Positions 26,686-35,026 are shown, numbered from the stretch's first letter. The stretch is DNA of 43,770 bases from Rhodospirillum sp. (GCA_021741145.1 JAIOYK010000049.1:1-43770), one strand, 5' to 3'. Notes: generated by a model not told the origin, from the letters alone. Made by a program: numbers and translations.

Positions 26686-27771
26686 ATGAATGCTCCCGTC
26701 ACGGTCCAATCCCAACGGACGGACACCAGCCCCTTTCTGAAGCGCGCTTGGTATGCCGCGGCCCTTTCCACGGAAGTCGGCCCGGAAGCCCTGTTTCACC
26801 GAACGATTCTGAACATCGCCGTGATGATCTACCGCAAGCAGGACGGCACGCCCGTCGCCATGCGGGACCGCTGCCCCCACCGCTTCGCCCCCATGCACAT
26901 GGGCAAACGCCAGGGGGACGAGGTGGCCTGCCTGTACCACGCTCTCCGCTTCAATACCGATGGCCACTGTGTCCACAACCCCCATGGCAAGGGTCATATC
27001 CCCCAGGCGGCCAGGATCCAGACCTATCCCCTGATTGAACGCTACGGCTACCTGTGGATCTGGATGGCCGATGACCAACCCGATCCGGCCCTGTTGCCAG
27101 ACTTCTCCCCCCTTGAAAAGGGACCGGAGACGGGAATCGGCCATACCTACATGTACATCAAGGCCAACTACGAATTGATCATCGACAACGTCATGGACCT
27201 GAGCCACATCGACCATGTCCATGGGGAGATCATCACCACCCGGGGCCAGCTATCGCCGTTGACGCCCCAGGTCAAGGAAGACCGTCAGGCAATTAATGCC
27301 CGCTGGGAATGGAAGCAGACCCCAGCCTTGCATATTTTCTCGACGTTCATGCCCGACCCCGAAGCCGAAGCCCGCCATTTCTTCGACATCACCTGGACCC
27401 AACCGGCGAACATCCAGCTTTCGGTGGGCGCCATCCAGGGGCCAGGAGAACTGGACCTGCTCGACTGCGTGGGCCAATACGATTTGCACACCTGTACGCC
27501 GGAGACCGAGACAACGACCCACTACTTCTTCTCGACCCGGCGCAATCACATCGTCGAGGACGGGGAGTTCAACACGTTCAAAATCCAAGCCATGCACACC
27601 GCTTTCGTCGAGGAGGATGGTCCCATCATCGAAGCTGTTCAGAAGGAAATGGGAACGACCCTGTTCTTCGAGTTGGACCCGGTCCTGATGAGCAATGATA
27701 TCGCGCCGGTCAAGGTCCGCCGCCTGCTCCGGACGCTTATCGATGACGAGCGGGCCAACGCCACGGCGTAG
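26686..27771 (+). CDS. VanA-like Rieske non-heme iron oxygenase, catalytic subunit
   Basis: The 361-residue ring-hydroxylating/demethylating oxygenase has the Rieske 2Fe-2S ligands Cys63-x-His65 and Cys82-x2-His85 (RCPHRF and CLYHAL). The mononuclear iron site lies in DNVMDLSHIDHVHGE at about 167-181, with His174 and His179 as likely ligands. Length and C-terminal SRPBCC-like region fit the vanillate O-demethylase group, whose members demethylate or hydroxylate substituted aromatics. The substrate here cannot be assigned. It is co-transcribed with the reductase gene and followed by a convergent terminator hairpin. Confidence 0.93.
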   Translation: MNAPVTVQSQRTDTSPFLKRAWYAAALSTEVGPEALFHRTILNIAVMIYRKQDGTPVAMRDRCPHRFAPMHMGKRQGDEVACLYHALRFNTDGHCVHNPHGKGHIPQAARIQTYPLIERYGYLWIWMADDQPDPALLPDFSPLEKGPETGIGHTYMYIKANYELIIDNVMDLSHIDHVHGEIITTRGQLSPLTPQVKEDRQAINARWEWKQTPALHIFSTFMPDPEAEARHFFDITWTQPANIQLSVGAIQGPGELDLLDCVGQYDLHTCTPETETTTHYFFSTRRNHIVEDGEFNTFKIQAMHTAFVEEDGPIIEAVQKEMGTTLFFELDPVLMSNDIAPVKVRRLLRTLIDDERANATA

Positions 27772-27784
27772 CATCCCTCTCGGA

Positions 27785-27821
27785 GGGCGGCGCGCGTGTT
27801 TCCCTGTCGCGCGCGCCGCCC
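27785..27821. terminator. Bidirectional terminator between oxygenase gene and tctA
   Basis: GGGCGGCGCGCG at 27785-27796 pairs perfectly with CGCGCGCCGCCC at 27810-27821 around a 13-nt loop and is followed by TTATT on the plus strand. It lies between convergent genes 55 bp apart. Confidence 0.8.
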
Positions 27822-27825
27822 TTAT

Positions 27826-29352
27826 TCAATCCCCGTCGGCCACGCCCGCTTTCTTCGCCTCAACCCGACGCTTCCGGTAGCTCCGCAAGCCTGGCAGCAC
27901 CACCAGCAGGACGGCGAAGGCCAGAAGCGCCATGGTCATCGGGCGCTCCAAGATAAACCCCGGCCCGCCATGGATCTGCATGGAGCGGGCGAAATTGTCC
28001 TCGAGCATGCGCCCCAGGATGAAGCCGATCAGCAGGGGCGGCAGGGGGTAATTGGCGAAGCGCAGCAGGGTCGCGATCACCCCCAAGCCAATCAGCATCA
28101 ACAGCTCCGTGGCGTTGTTCTGACCGATGTAGGCGCCAATCAGCGTAAAAAACAGGATGAAGGGAATGAGGTAGGTCCGGGGTACGGCCAGAACCTTGGC
28201 GATATAGGGGATCAGCGGCAGGTTCAGGGCGAGAAGCACCAAATTCCCCACGTACATGGAGATGATCACCGACCAGAAGACCGCCGGTTCGTCCACCATC
28301 AGCCGTGGACCGGGGGTGACATTGAGCGCCACCAGAGCGCCAAGAAGGATCGCCGTGGTGCCCGATCCGGGAATACCCAGGGTCAGAAGCGGCACGAAGG
28401 ACCCCGTGCAGGCCGCGTTGTTGGCCGCTTCGGGCGCGGCGAGACCCTTCAGGGACCCCTTACCGAATTCCGCCTGTTCCTCGCCCTTGGCGAGATTGCG
28501 CTCCACGGCGTAGCCCAGGAAGGACGCGATGGTCGCCCCCGCCCCGGGCAAGACGCCAATGAGAAAGCCTTGAATGGACTGGCGACCGATCACCGGAGCG
28601 ATGAGTTTCGCTTCGGCCCGTGTGATCCGCAGATCGGTGATTTTTCCACCGCTCCCCTCGCTCTTCGAGCGCTTGGGGTCGAGGACCAGGAACAGGGCCT
28701 CGGGCAAGGCGAACATGGCCATGGCGAGCGTCACGAAGGCCAGGCCCGATTGCAGGTCCATGATGCCGCCGGTGAAACGGGGCAAGTTGAAGAGAGCCGT
28801 TTCTCCGACCGTGGCCAGCATCAATCCGGCGACGGTCATCATCAGGGCCTTGGGCACCTGTCCGGTCCCGGCGAAGGCGGCGATGGCCGACAGGCCCACC
28901 ACCATCATCGCGAAATATTCCGCCGAGTGGAACAGCAGAGCCACCGTGGCCAGCATGGGGGCGAAGACCATCAACAACATCGCGCCAATGGTGCCGCCGG
29001 AAAAGGACGCGATGGCCGCCACCGTCAGCGCCTTGCCCGCCTTGCCCTGGCGGGTCAGGGGGTAACCGTCAAAAGCCGTCGCCACCGTCGAGGCCACACC
29101 GGGCGCGTTGATCAGGATGGAAGAGGTGGAGCCACCGAAAATGGCCCCATAATACACACCAGCCAGCAGGATCAGAGCGCCGGACGGGTCGCCAATGGTC
29201 ACCGCGACGGGAATCATGATGGCGATGATCGACATGGGACCCAGACCGGGCAACATGCCGATGAAGGTTCCGATCAGACAGCCGCCGACAACCATCAACA
29301 GGTTGGTGAAGGAAAAGGCCGTGGACAGGCCCATGAACAAGCCTTCGAGCAT
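27826..29352 (-). CDS. tctA: Tripartite tricarboxylate transporter, large membrane subunit TctA
   Basis: The 508-residue protein has about 10-12 transmembrane helices. It carries the TctA signature GTFIGMLPGLGPMS near 28-41 and the inverted-repeat counterpart GFLIGVLPGAGATIASF in the second half. It forms the channel of a secondary, ion-coupled uptake system that depends on the periplasmic protein TctC. ATG 29352 has GAGAGGAG upstream. It is the last gene of the CoA-transferase operon. Confidence 0.95.
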   Translation of the reverse strand: MLEGLFMGLSTAFSFTNLLMVVGGCLIGTFIGMLPGLGPMSIIAIMIPVAVTIGDPSGALILLAGVYYGAIFGGSTSSILINAPGVASTVATAFDGYPLTRQGKAGKALTVAAIASFSGGTIGAMLLMVFAPMLATVALLFHSAEYFAMMVVGLSAIAAFAGTGQVPKALMMTVAGLMLATVGETALFNLPRFTGGIMDLQSGLAFVTLAMAMFALPEALFLVLDPKRSKSEGSGGKITDLRITRAEAKLIAPVIGRQSIQGFLIGVLPGAGATIASFLGYAVERNLAKGEEQAEFGKGSLKGLAAPEAANNAACTGSFVPLLTLGIPGSGTTAILLGALVALNVTPGPRLMVDEPAVFWSVIISMYVGNLVLLALNLPLIPYIAKVLAVPRTYLIPFILFFTLIGAYIGQNNATELLMLIGLGVIATLLRFANYPLPPLLIGFILGRMLEDNFARSMQIHGGPGFILERPMTMALLAFAVLLVVLPGLRSYRKRRVEAKKAGVADGD

Positions 29353-29368
29353 GGGACGAACTCCTCTC

Positions 29369-29857
29369 TCAGGCTAGGAATAAGGGAAAAGGGCTGAGGA
29401 AAATGCCCAGGACCTGCTGCACCAGATACCAGATCCCCAGGGACGTGGCGGCCCCAACGAGGCAGAGCCTCCACAGGGTCCGCTCGCCCAGAATCCAGCC
29501 TCCCGCGACCAGGAAGGCGAAGGTTGTGAACAGGAAGCCCAGGGGCCGCATGGCCAGGGAGAAGGCGATCAGCAGACCGATCAGCGCAAGCGCTTGACCC
29601 CAGTTGTAATCGGTCAGCAAACGCCTGTGGTCGATCTCCCTTTCTTCTGTCGTGCCATCCTTTGGGGCGAAAAGGATCACCGCCAAGGCCGCGAGCGCGC
29701 CTATGACGCAGAGGATCTTGGGAAAGGTACTCGGCCAAACGGGATTGCGGTGCATGAAGGGGGGCAGCCCCGCGTCCATGACCACATAGGCCTGGTAGCC
29801 ATAGAGCACGCAGAGCATCAGGAAAATGACGGCGATCCACCGTTCAAGAGTCATCAT
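29369..29857 (-). CDS. tctB: Tripartite tricarboxylate transporter, small membrane subunit TctB
   Basis: The 162-residue protein has four predicted transmembrane helices, as usual for TctB. It begins MMTLERWIAVIFLMLCVLYG and ends in hydrophobic FLSPFPLFLA. I chose ATG 29857; a GTG at 29884 would add nine polar residues without a better ribosome-binding site. It lies 16 bp upstream of tctA, between tctC and tctA. Confidence 0.88.
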   Translation of the reverse strand: MMTLERWIAVIFLMLCVLYGYQAYVVMDAGLPPFMHRNPVWPSTFPKILCVIGALAALAVILFAPKDGTTEEREIDHRRLLTDYNWGQALALIGLLIAFSLAMRPLGFLFTTFAFLVAGGWILGERTLWRLCLVGAATSLGIWYLVQQVLGIFLSPFPLFLA

Positions 29858-29966
29858 CGGTTCGGTCCCATTCCGTTGTGACACCCGGGTCTTGATGCCC
29901 GGCGGGGGGAGGCTTCCACCACCATTCTTTCATCGAAGACGGGGCGGTGGAAGCCGGGAGAGGGAT

Positions 29967-30971
29967 TTATAGGAAGCCGAGCTTCTTCATCAGATCACCC
30001 AAGGACTTCTCCTGGGCCTCGAGGAAGGTCCGGAATTCGTCACCGGGCTTGAAGATGTTCACCCAACCATTGCGGGCGCGCACTTCTTCCCATTCCGGGG
30101 TGTCGTACATGGCCTTGAAGGTGGCGATATACCGGTCGACCTTTTCCTGGGGCAGGCCCGGGGGACCAAAGAATCCGCGCCAATTAACGAATTCCGCGTC
30201 GATCCCCTGTTCCTTCATGGTCTGGGCATCGGGAAGGGCGGGCACGCGTTCGGCCGATGTGATACCGATGACCTTCACTTCCCCGGCCTCGCTCATGGCG
30301 ATGGCTTCGGACAGGCCCGTGGACAGGGCCGTGATCTCGCCAGACAACAGGCCCGCCATGGCCTTTCCACCGGCGTCATAGGGGATGTAGTTTACCTGGG
30401 TGGAATCCACACCGGCCCCTTCCATGACCAGAGCCGCGACCAGATGGTCCATCCCACCGGGAACGGACCCGCCCCCGATGGAGACTTTGGCCGGGTCGGC
30501 CTTATAGGCGGCCAACAGATCGGCCATGGTGTTGATCGGGCTGTCCTTGCCGACCACCAGGGCCGCGTAATCACCGATGGTTCCGGCAATCAGGGTCAGG
30601 TCCCGGAAACTCTGCGGGAAGACGCCCGTCAACGACCGGATGACGATGGGCGTGGAGTTGACCATCAGAGTATCGCCGTTGCTCTCGGCGTTCTCGATCA
30701 TATAGGCGTTTGCCTTGCCGCCGCCGCCACCGGACATGTTCTCGTAGGACACCGTCCCAACCAGACCGGACTTGGTCAGGGCTTCACCGGTCCCCCGGGC
30801 CGTCCCATCCCATCCGCCACCGGCACCACCGGGAACGATGATATGAATCTGATCAATCATCTTGTCGGCGGCCTGGGCGAGTCCAACCAGGGCTCCCGAA
30901 ACCGCGAAGCTGGCCACCGAGGCCAAGGCGAGAGTCCGCGCGGCGCGGCGGACTTGGGTCATCGTTTTCAT
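29967..30971 (-). CDS. tctC: Tripartite tricarboxylate transporter, periplasmic binding protein TctC
   Basis: The 334-residue protein has a signal peptide with probable cleavage after AQA at 32-34. The mature part has the TctC/BugT fold: IHIIVPGGAGGGWDGTAR near 42-59, the region which binds a substrate carboxylate, and YIPYDAGGKAMAGLLSGEI in the middle. It captures a carboxylate (citrate, dicarboxylate or similar) and delivers it to TctBA. The ligand cannot be read from the sequence. The ribosome-binding site AGGGAG precedes ATG 30971. Confidence 0.94.
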   Translation of the reverse strand: MKTMTQVRRAARTLALASVASFAVSGALVGLAQAADKMIDQIHIIVPGGAGGGWDGTARGTGEALTKSGLVGTVSYENMSGGGGGKANAYMIENAESNGDTLMVNSTPIVIRSLTGVFPQSFRDLTLIAGTIGDYAALVVGKDSPINTMADLLAAYKADPAKVSIGGGSVPGGMDHLVAALVMEGAGVDSTQVNYIPYDAGGKAMAGLLSGEITALSTGLSEAIAMSEAGEVKVIGITSAERVPALPDAQTMKEQGIDAEFVNWRGFFGPPGLPQEKVDRYIATFKAMYDTPEWEEVRARNGWVNIFKPGDEFRTFLEAQEKSLGDLMKKLGFL

Positions 30972-31024
30972 GAACTACTCCCTTTGTTTTTGTCGGTCCA
31001 AAACGGACAGAACCTTTCCGTGCC

Positions 31025-31828
31025 CTATTCCTTGGCCTCGGAAGCGTTGATGGGGTTGGGACCGGTATATGTCCACCGGTATTGGGGGGGGGTTGGCCCC
31101 TTATTCCGCCCCCCCTGACACATTTGCTCCCACCCATGGGCGAGGAAGCCCACGGATCGGGAGAGACAGAACAATCCCCGGGCCAAGGGCGCTGGAAAGC
31201 CCAGTTCGGCGTAGATCACGGCGGTGGCGCCGTCGATGTTCATCGGAACCGGTTTGCCCTTCCGGTTGTTCAAGACCTCCTGCACGGCCCGGGCCGCGGC
31301 GGCATGGTCCCCCTGGCAAATCCTGTCCTCCCTGGCCCTATCTGTCAGCTCCAGAAGCCGGGGAGCCCGGGGGTCTTCCGGTTTATGGAAGCGGTGCCCA
31401 AACCCTGGAATGTGGGTCCCCCGGACAGCAAGCCACTCCTCCACCACCCCTTCCGCGGCGGGGGGACCTCCGGCATCGACGATGGCTTGGTACAACTCGA
31501 CGGCCTGTTCCCCGGCGCCCCCGTGGACGTCGTCGAGCATATTGACCGCACTGGCCATCGCACCGTTCAGCGAGAGGCCACAGGTCACCGCCATGCGCGC
31601 CACGGCGACGGACGGTGCCTGGGGGCCATGGTCCACCGCGGCCACCAAGGCCGATTCCAGCAGGGCGGCCTGCCCCGCCGTGGGACGGTCCCCCCGGGTC
31701 ATCAACCAGACCATTTCGGCGAAGCCCATATGGCCAATCAGGTCCTGGATGGGCGTTCCGCGCAGACGAATCTGGCCCGGAGCCATATCGATAATCGCCG
31801 TCGACCACCAGTCGGACACGTCGCTCAA
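31025..31828 (-). CDS. Short citrate-synthase-fold protein, citryl-CoA lyase-like
   Basis: At 267 residues the protein is far shorter than citrate synthase (about 370-430) but close to the citryl-CoA lyase of reductive-TCA bacteria. All three catalytic residues of the fold are present: His102 in DVHGGAGE, His145 in PGFGHRFHK and Asp199 in PMNIDGATAV. Inference: it cleaves citryl-CoA or a similar 3-hydroxyacyl-CoA to acetyl-CoA and an oxoacid. The start is TTG 31828 with AGGAGG 8 nt upstream, overlapping the CoA-transferase stop by 4 bp (TTGA). It lies directly upstream of the transporter genes. Synthesis in the forward direction is the alternative. Confidence 0.85.
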   Translation of the reverse strand: MSDVSDWWSTAIIDMAPGQIRLRGTPIQDLIGHMGFAEMVWLMTRGDRPTAGQAALLESALVAAVDHGPQAPSVAVARMAVTCGLSLNGAMASAVNMLDDVHGGAGEQAVELYQAIVDAGGPPAAEGVVEEWLAVRGTHIPGFGHRFHKPEDPRAPRLLELTDRAREDRICQGDHAAAARAVQEVLNNRKGKPVPMNIDGATAVIYAELGFPAPLARGLFCLSRSVGFLAHGWEQMCQGGRNKGPTPPQYRWTYTGPNPINASEAKE

Positions 31829-33057
31829 ACCACGCCCTCCTCTTTCAGGGAGGCGCAGTCCGCCTCCGTCAGACCCAGGTCACCGAGGATTTCCACGGTA
31901 TGTTCCCCCAAACGGGGGGGAGGTCGATCCACCTTGGGGGGCAATCCGTTGACCTTCACCCCGGTCCGGGCCACGCGGACGTCCCGCCCGACTCCGGGCA
32001 CGTTGGCGAAGCTGCCCACGAACCCCCGGTCGGCGACCTGGGGCATCTCCAGAACCTCCGGCACGGTCAACACCGCCCCGGCGGGAACACCAATCCGGTT
32101 CAACTCCCGGGCCCATTCCCGGGCCGGGCGGGCCACCAGGACCGCCTCGAGTTCGACGGTCAGAGCGGCCCGATTTCGCTTTCTTTCATCCCGGGTCGCG
32201 TATTCCGGCATGTCCACCAAAGCCGCCAAACCCAAGTGGCGGGCCAAGGCCTCCCATTGCTCGTCCTTATTGGCGGCGATGTTGACCAATCCCCCATCCT
32301 TGCACCGGAAGGCCCCGGACGGTGCCGCGGTCACGTTCTGATTGCCCAGAGGCCGAGGCTCCACCCCGGCCACCAACCAGTTGGAGATCACCCATCCCAT
32401 GGTCGCCAGGACGGATTCCAACATGGAAACATCGATGAACCGGCCGCCATCGCGCTCTCGCCCGTTCAATGCGGCGGCGATGGCGAAGGCCGCGGTCAAC
32501 CCCCCGATGGTATCGGCGATGGGATAGCCGACCCGCAGGGGCGCGCTTTCGGCGTCGCCGGTCACGGACATGACTCCCGCCGCCCCTTGAACAATCTGGT
32601 CGTAGGCTGGACGGTGGGTCCAGGGACCCTCCTGGCCAAAGCCCGAAATGGCGCAGTAAATCAACTTGGAATTGACCGCTTGCAGAACGCTCCAGCCCAA
32701 GCCCAGACGGTCCATGACACCGGGTCGGAAATTCTCCACCACCACGTCGGCCCGAGCCACCATCTCCTTGAACAGGGCCTTGCCCCGGGGATGCTTCAGA
32801 TTGAGGGTCAGGGACCGTTTCCCAGCGTTCTGAGCCAGGTAGGACACCCCCATCAGAGCCTCGTTCAGCGCGGGATCCGCCCCGAGCTGCCGGGCCAGAT
32901 CTCCCCGTCCCGGTGTCTCCACCTTGATGACATCCGCGCCCATATGAGCCAACTGGGAGCCACAGAAGGGCCCCGCCAGAACGTTGGTCACATCAAGGAC
33001 ACGGATACCTGACAGGGGGGAGTGGGGAGAACCGACCGAGGCGGGGGAAGGGGACAT
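31825..33057 (-). CDS. CaiB/BaiF family (type III) CoA-transferase
   Basis: The 410-residue family III CoA-transferase moves CoA between carboxylic acids through an enzyme-aspartyl anhydride. The catalytic residue is Asp153 in RPAYDQIVQG. Other family segments are LSGIRVLDVTNVLAGPFCG near 15-33, GADVIKVETPGRGD at 40-53 and VVVENFRPGVMDRLGL at 105-120. It is the first gene of the operon with the lyase-like protein and TctCBA, and diverges from the iclR gene. Context suggests it activates the imported acid. The donor is probably succinyl-CoA or acetyl-CoA, by analogy. There is no good ribosome-binding site before ATG 33057. Confidence 0.92.
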   Translation of the reverse strand: MSPSPASVGSPHSPLSGIRVLDVTNVLAGPFCGSQLAHMGADVIKVETPGRGDLARQLGADPALNEALMGVSYLAQNAGKRSLTLNLKHPRGKALFKEMVARADVVVENFRPGVMDRLGLGWSVLQAVNSKLIYCAISGFGQEGPWTHRPAYDQIVQGAAGVMSVTGDAESAPLRVGYPIADTIGGLTAAFAIAAALNGRERDGGRFIDVSMLESVLATMGWVISNWLVAGVEPRPLGNQNVTAAPSGAFRCKDGGLVNIAANKDEQWEALARHLGLAALVDMPEYATRDERKRNRAALTVELEAVLVARPAREWARELNRIGVPAGAVLTVPEVLEMPQVADRGFVGSFANVPGVGRDVRVARTGVKVNGLPPKVDRPPPRLGEHTVEILGDLGLTEADCASLKEEGVV

Positions 33058-33164
33058 GGGGGAGAGGGGACCTTGTGGAAAGAAATGACCGACGTCGGTT
33101 TTACCCTATGGTCGCGGCGCACAAACAAGTAAATTGGAACAGCGTTTCGCTAGGGAGAATGACA
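33058..33164. promoter_or_regulatory. Divergent promoter region with palindromic candidate operators
   Basis: ACCGACGTCGGT at 33088-33099 is a perfect 12-bp palindrome. Closer to the iclR gene, GGAAC-AGC-GTTTC (about 33136-33148) is a near-palindrome of the kind bound by IclR proteins. Both could mediate control of the CoA-transferase operon and autoregulation. Assignment is by position and symmetry only. Confidence 0.45.
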
Positions 33165-33839
33165 ATGTCGGAAAAAAGGGTCGAGGCTGTCGAGCGGGCA
33201 TTGTCCATCCTAGAGGCTTTCACCGAAGATCGGCGGGCCATGAGTCTCGCCGAGTTGGCTGGGGAAACGGGGCTTTACAAAAGCACGATCCTGCGCCTTA
33301 TCGCGTCCCTGGACCGGTATGGGTACATGAAACGGATGGAGGATGGGCGCTATCGCCTAGGGCCAAGCCTTTGGCGTCTGGGGTCCCTGTATCACAAGGA
33401 TTTCGACCCAGGGGAGAGTATTCGCCCGGTTCTTCGCGACCTTGTCGAACTGACCGGCGAAACGGCGTCCTTCTATGTCTGCGAGCAGGGGGAACGGTTG
33501 TGCCTGTACCGGGAAAACTCTCACAATCCCTTGCGACACCACCTGGAGGAAGGAAGCCGATTGTCCATGACCTACGGCGCGTCGGCGCGGATCCTACGCG
33601 CCTACGGCCTGGGGGAAGCGGAGAGCCAACAGGCCCTCCTTGCGAATGGCTGCTACATTTCCGTAGGAGAACGGAATCGGGATATTGCCGCCGTGGCGGC
33701 GCCGCTGTTCGATCGGGAGAACCGTTTTCGGGGGGCGCTTGCCGTATCGGGCTTGAAGACCCGGTTCGACCAAACATTTCGAGACCGGGCCCTGGACTTG
33801 GTCATCGCCGCGGCGAAGCGGCTTCAATCCAAGTTGTAA
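33165..33839 (+). CDS. IclR family transcriptional regulator
   Basis: The 224-residue regulator has an N-terminal winged helix (VEAVERALSILEAF, then LAELAGETGLYKSTILRLIA) and the IclR effector domain (TASFYVCEQGERLCLYRENS, and GRYRLGPSLWRLG at the junction). I chose ATG 33165, which has AGGGAG 7 nt upstream; ATG 33159 is too close to the site. IclR proteins usually control adjacent catabolic genes in response to a small acid, and the divergent operon is the obvious target. The stop lies in the first unit of a 17-bp tandem repeat. Confidence 0.93.
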   Translation: MSEKRVEAVERALSILEAFTEDRRAMSLAELAGETGLYKSTILRLIASLDRYGYMKRMEDGRYRLGPSLWRLGSLYHKDFDPGESIRPVLRDLVELTGETASFYVCEQGERLCLYRENSHNPLRHHLEEGSRLSMTYGASARILRAYGLGEAESQQALLANGCYISVGERNRDIAAVAAPLFDRENRFRGALAVSGLKTRFDQTFRDRALDLVIAAAKRLQSKL

Positions 33840-33881
33840 GGCGGGCCAAGTTGTAAGGCGGGCCAAGTTGTAAGGCGGGGC
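33831..33881 (+). repeat. Three tandem 17-bp repeats spanning the iclR stop codon
   Basis: AAGTTGTAAGGCGGGCC occurs at 33831-33847 and 33848-33864 and, with one change, at 33865-33881. The first copy supplies the last codons (AAG TTG TAA), so the others are tandem duplications of the gene end. Confidence 0.9.
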
Positions 33882-33888
33882 AATCCGC

Positions 33889-34122
33889 TCAGAGCTTTCC
33901 CTTCAGCTCTGACTTTGAGTAGTTACTGAAGTGCCCTTCCTTCGCGGCCTGAGCCCGTCCCTCGTTGATGAAGCCCTTCATCTTCCCCATGGGCGCGATA
34001 CTGCCCAGCATCCGCGCCAAATCCGTGGATTGGCACTTGGGACAGGTTGGTGTCTCACCGGATCCGACGAGTTGCTCGAATTCGTCGGAACAGGACTTAC
34101 AGTGGTAGCTATACAGCGGCAT
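33889..34122 (-). CDS. FmdB family zinc-ribbon protein
   Basis: The 77-residue protein begins MPLYSYHCKSCSDEFEQL and carries a zinc ribbon with Cys8, Cys11, Cys27 and Cys30, the FmdB/regulatory CxxC_CxxC_SSSS pattern. The rest is a short polar tail. FmdB proteins were named from amidase operons, but most have no established role. It is convergent with the iclR gene. Confidence 0.92.
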   Translation of the reverse strand: MPLYSYHCKSCSDEFEQLVGSGETPTCPKCQSTDLARMLGSIAPMGKMKGFINEGRAQAAKEGHFSNYSKSELKGKL

Positions 34123-34274
34123 GGCTTTCCCCCAACATGCGCGATCAAGATAGGCCTATGGTCGCTCCCCAAGTCGAAGTCCAGGTCCCCCCCGAACCGA
34201 TCCACACGACCTTTTGACCCGTCACTGTTAGCACGCGCGGGAAAGGTGCTTCAACCGTTCTCGGAGGGGAGGGT

Positions 34275-34688
34275 TCAGTTGTCCCCACTATGCATGGACT
34301 TGAACAGGGCAATCACCGCCGTGCGCATGTCGTCCTCGGGCAGAGCCCAGAATGCCTTCGCCAGATCGATGCTTTGCTCGCGCTTCATGGGATCGTCCAC
34401 ACCCGTTACGATCTGGGTGACCTCCCGAAGACCTTCGGCCAGGGACTGGTCCTTATCCGGATCCCTGTTCTCCATTTCCCGAAAGAAGTAATCCACGGAC
34501 ACTCCCAGGGACATGGCGATGTCATAGAGACGACTCGCGCTAACGCGATTCGTACCACGCTCGTATTTTTGTATCTGTTGAAAGGATACACCAACCAGTC
34601 TGGCAAGGGTGTCTTGATCCATGCTTAGCGCGATGCGCCGCTGCCGGATCTTTCGCCCTACGTGGGTGTCCACCTCATGGATGCTCAT
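34275..34688 (-). CDS. XRE family helix-turn-helix regulator
   Basis: The 137-residue regulator has a Cro/C1-type helix-turn-helix at about 12-70: VGRKIRQRRIALSMDQDTLA, then LVGVSFQQIQKYERGTNRVS. The C-terminal part includes EDDMRTAVIALFKSM. This type is common in Alphaproteobacteria, often with several paralogues. I chose ATG 34688 (MSIHEVDTHVG); the frame is open to 34772, but a likely promoter at 34779-34806 would put that start almost on the transcription start. The regulon is unknown. Confidence 0.88.
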   Translation of the reverse strand: MSIHEVDTHVGRKIRQRRIALSMDQDTLARLVGVSFQQIQKYERGTNRVSASRLYDIAMSLGVSVDYFFREMENRDPDKDQSLAEGLREVTQIVTGVDDPMKREQSIDLAKAFWALPEDDMRTAVIALFKSMHSGDN

Positions 34689-34778
34689 GCAAACATCTAC
34701 CCCCGATTGCTTTGTCACCGACTCACCGAGTTCTGGGGTCTGATTCAATCGCGAGACTCCCCCCAAAAACACAACCCA

Positions 34779-34806
34779 ACATTATTGCACTCCCTTAGAT
34801 ACTCAA
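34779..34806 (-). promoter_or_regulatory. Sigma-70-like promoter of the XRE gene
   Basis: On the minus strand TTGAGT (34806-34801), a 16-bp spacer and TAATGT (34784-34779) resemble -35 and -10 elements. The XRE start at 34688 is about 85 bp downstream. Confidence 0.45.
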
Positions 34807-34991
34807 AAAACAGGGAAACGTCGAGCATATCGATTGTTTTTATATAATTATTACCATTGCGTGTATACTCTACTTAATAGCATCAAAAATGCGAACATGC
34901 CGTGTGACGCGAACCCAGCGATGGGGGAAGACGAAAAAGCAGGGAGCGCGGTGTTGACCGGGTGGACCAAGGTCCTGCACCGCGCTTAATA

Positions 34992-35026
34992 CCAGCTTGC
35001 GATGCGCTGGACTCATCGCAAGCTGG
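34992..35026. repeat. REP-like palindrome A
   Basis: CCAGCTTGCGATG at 34992-35004 pairs perfectly with CATCGCAAGCTGG at 35014-35026 around a 9-nt loop. A second small stem, CACGCC/GGCGTG, follows within about 40 bp. The core resembles palindrome B at 35751-35781 in the opposite orientation. Confidence 0.75.

Noticed and set aside
27796-29397. 533-codon plus-strand open frame opposite tctA
   Set aside because: Complement of a membrane protein gene, giving a His/Gln/Arg/Asp-rich product without any known pattern.
33831-33881. Three tandem repeats as a CRISPR array
   Set aside because: The units abut with no spacers and are only 17 bp long.
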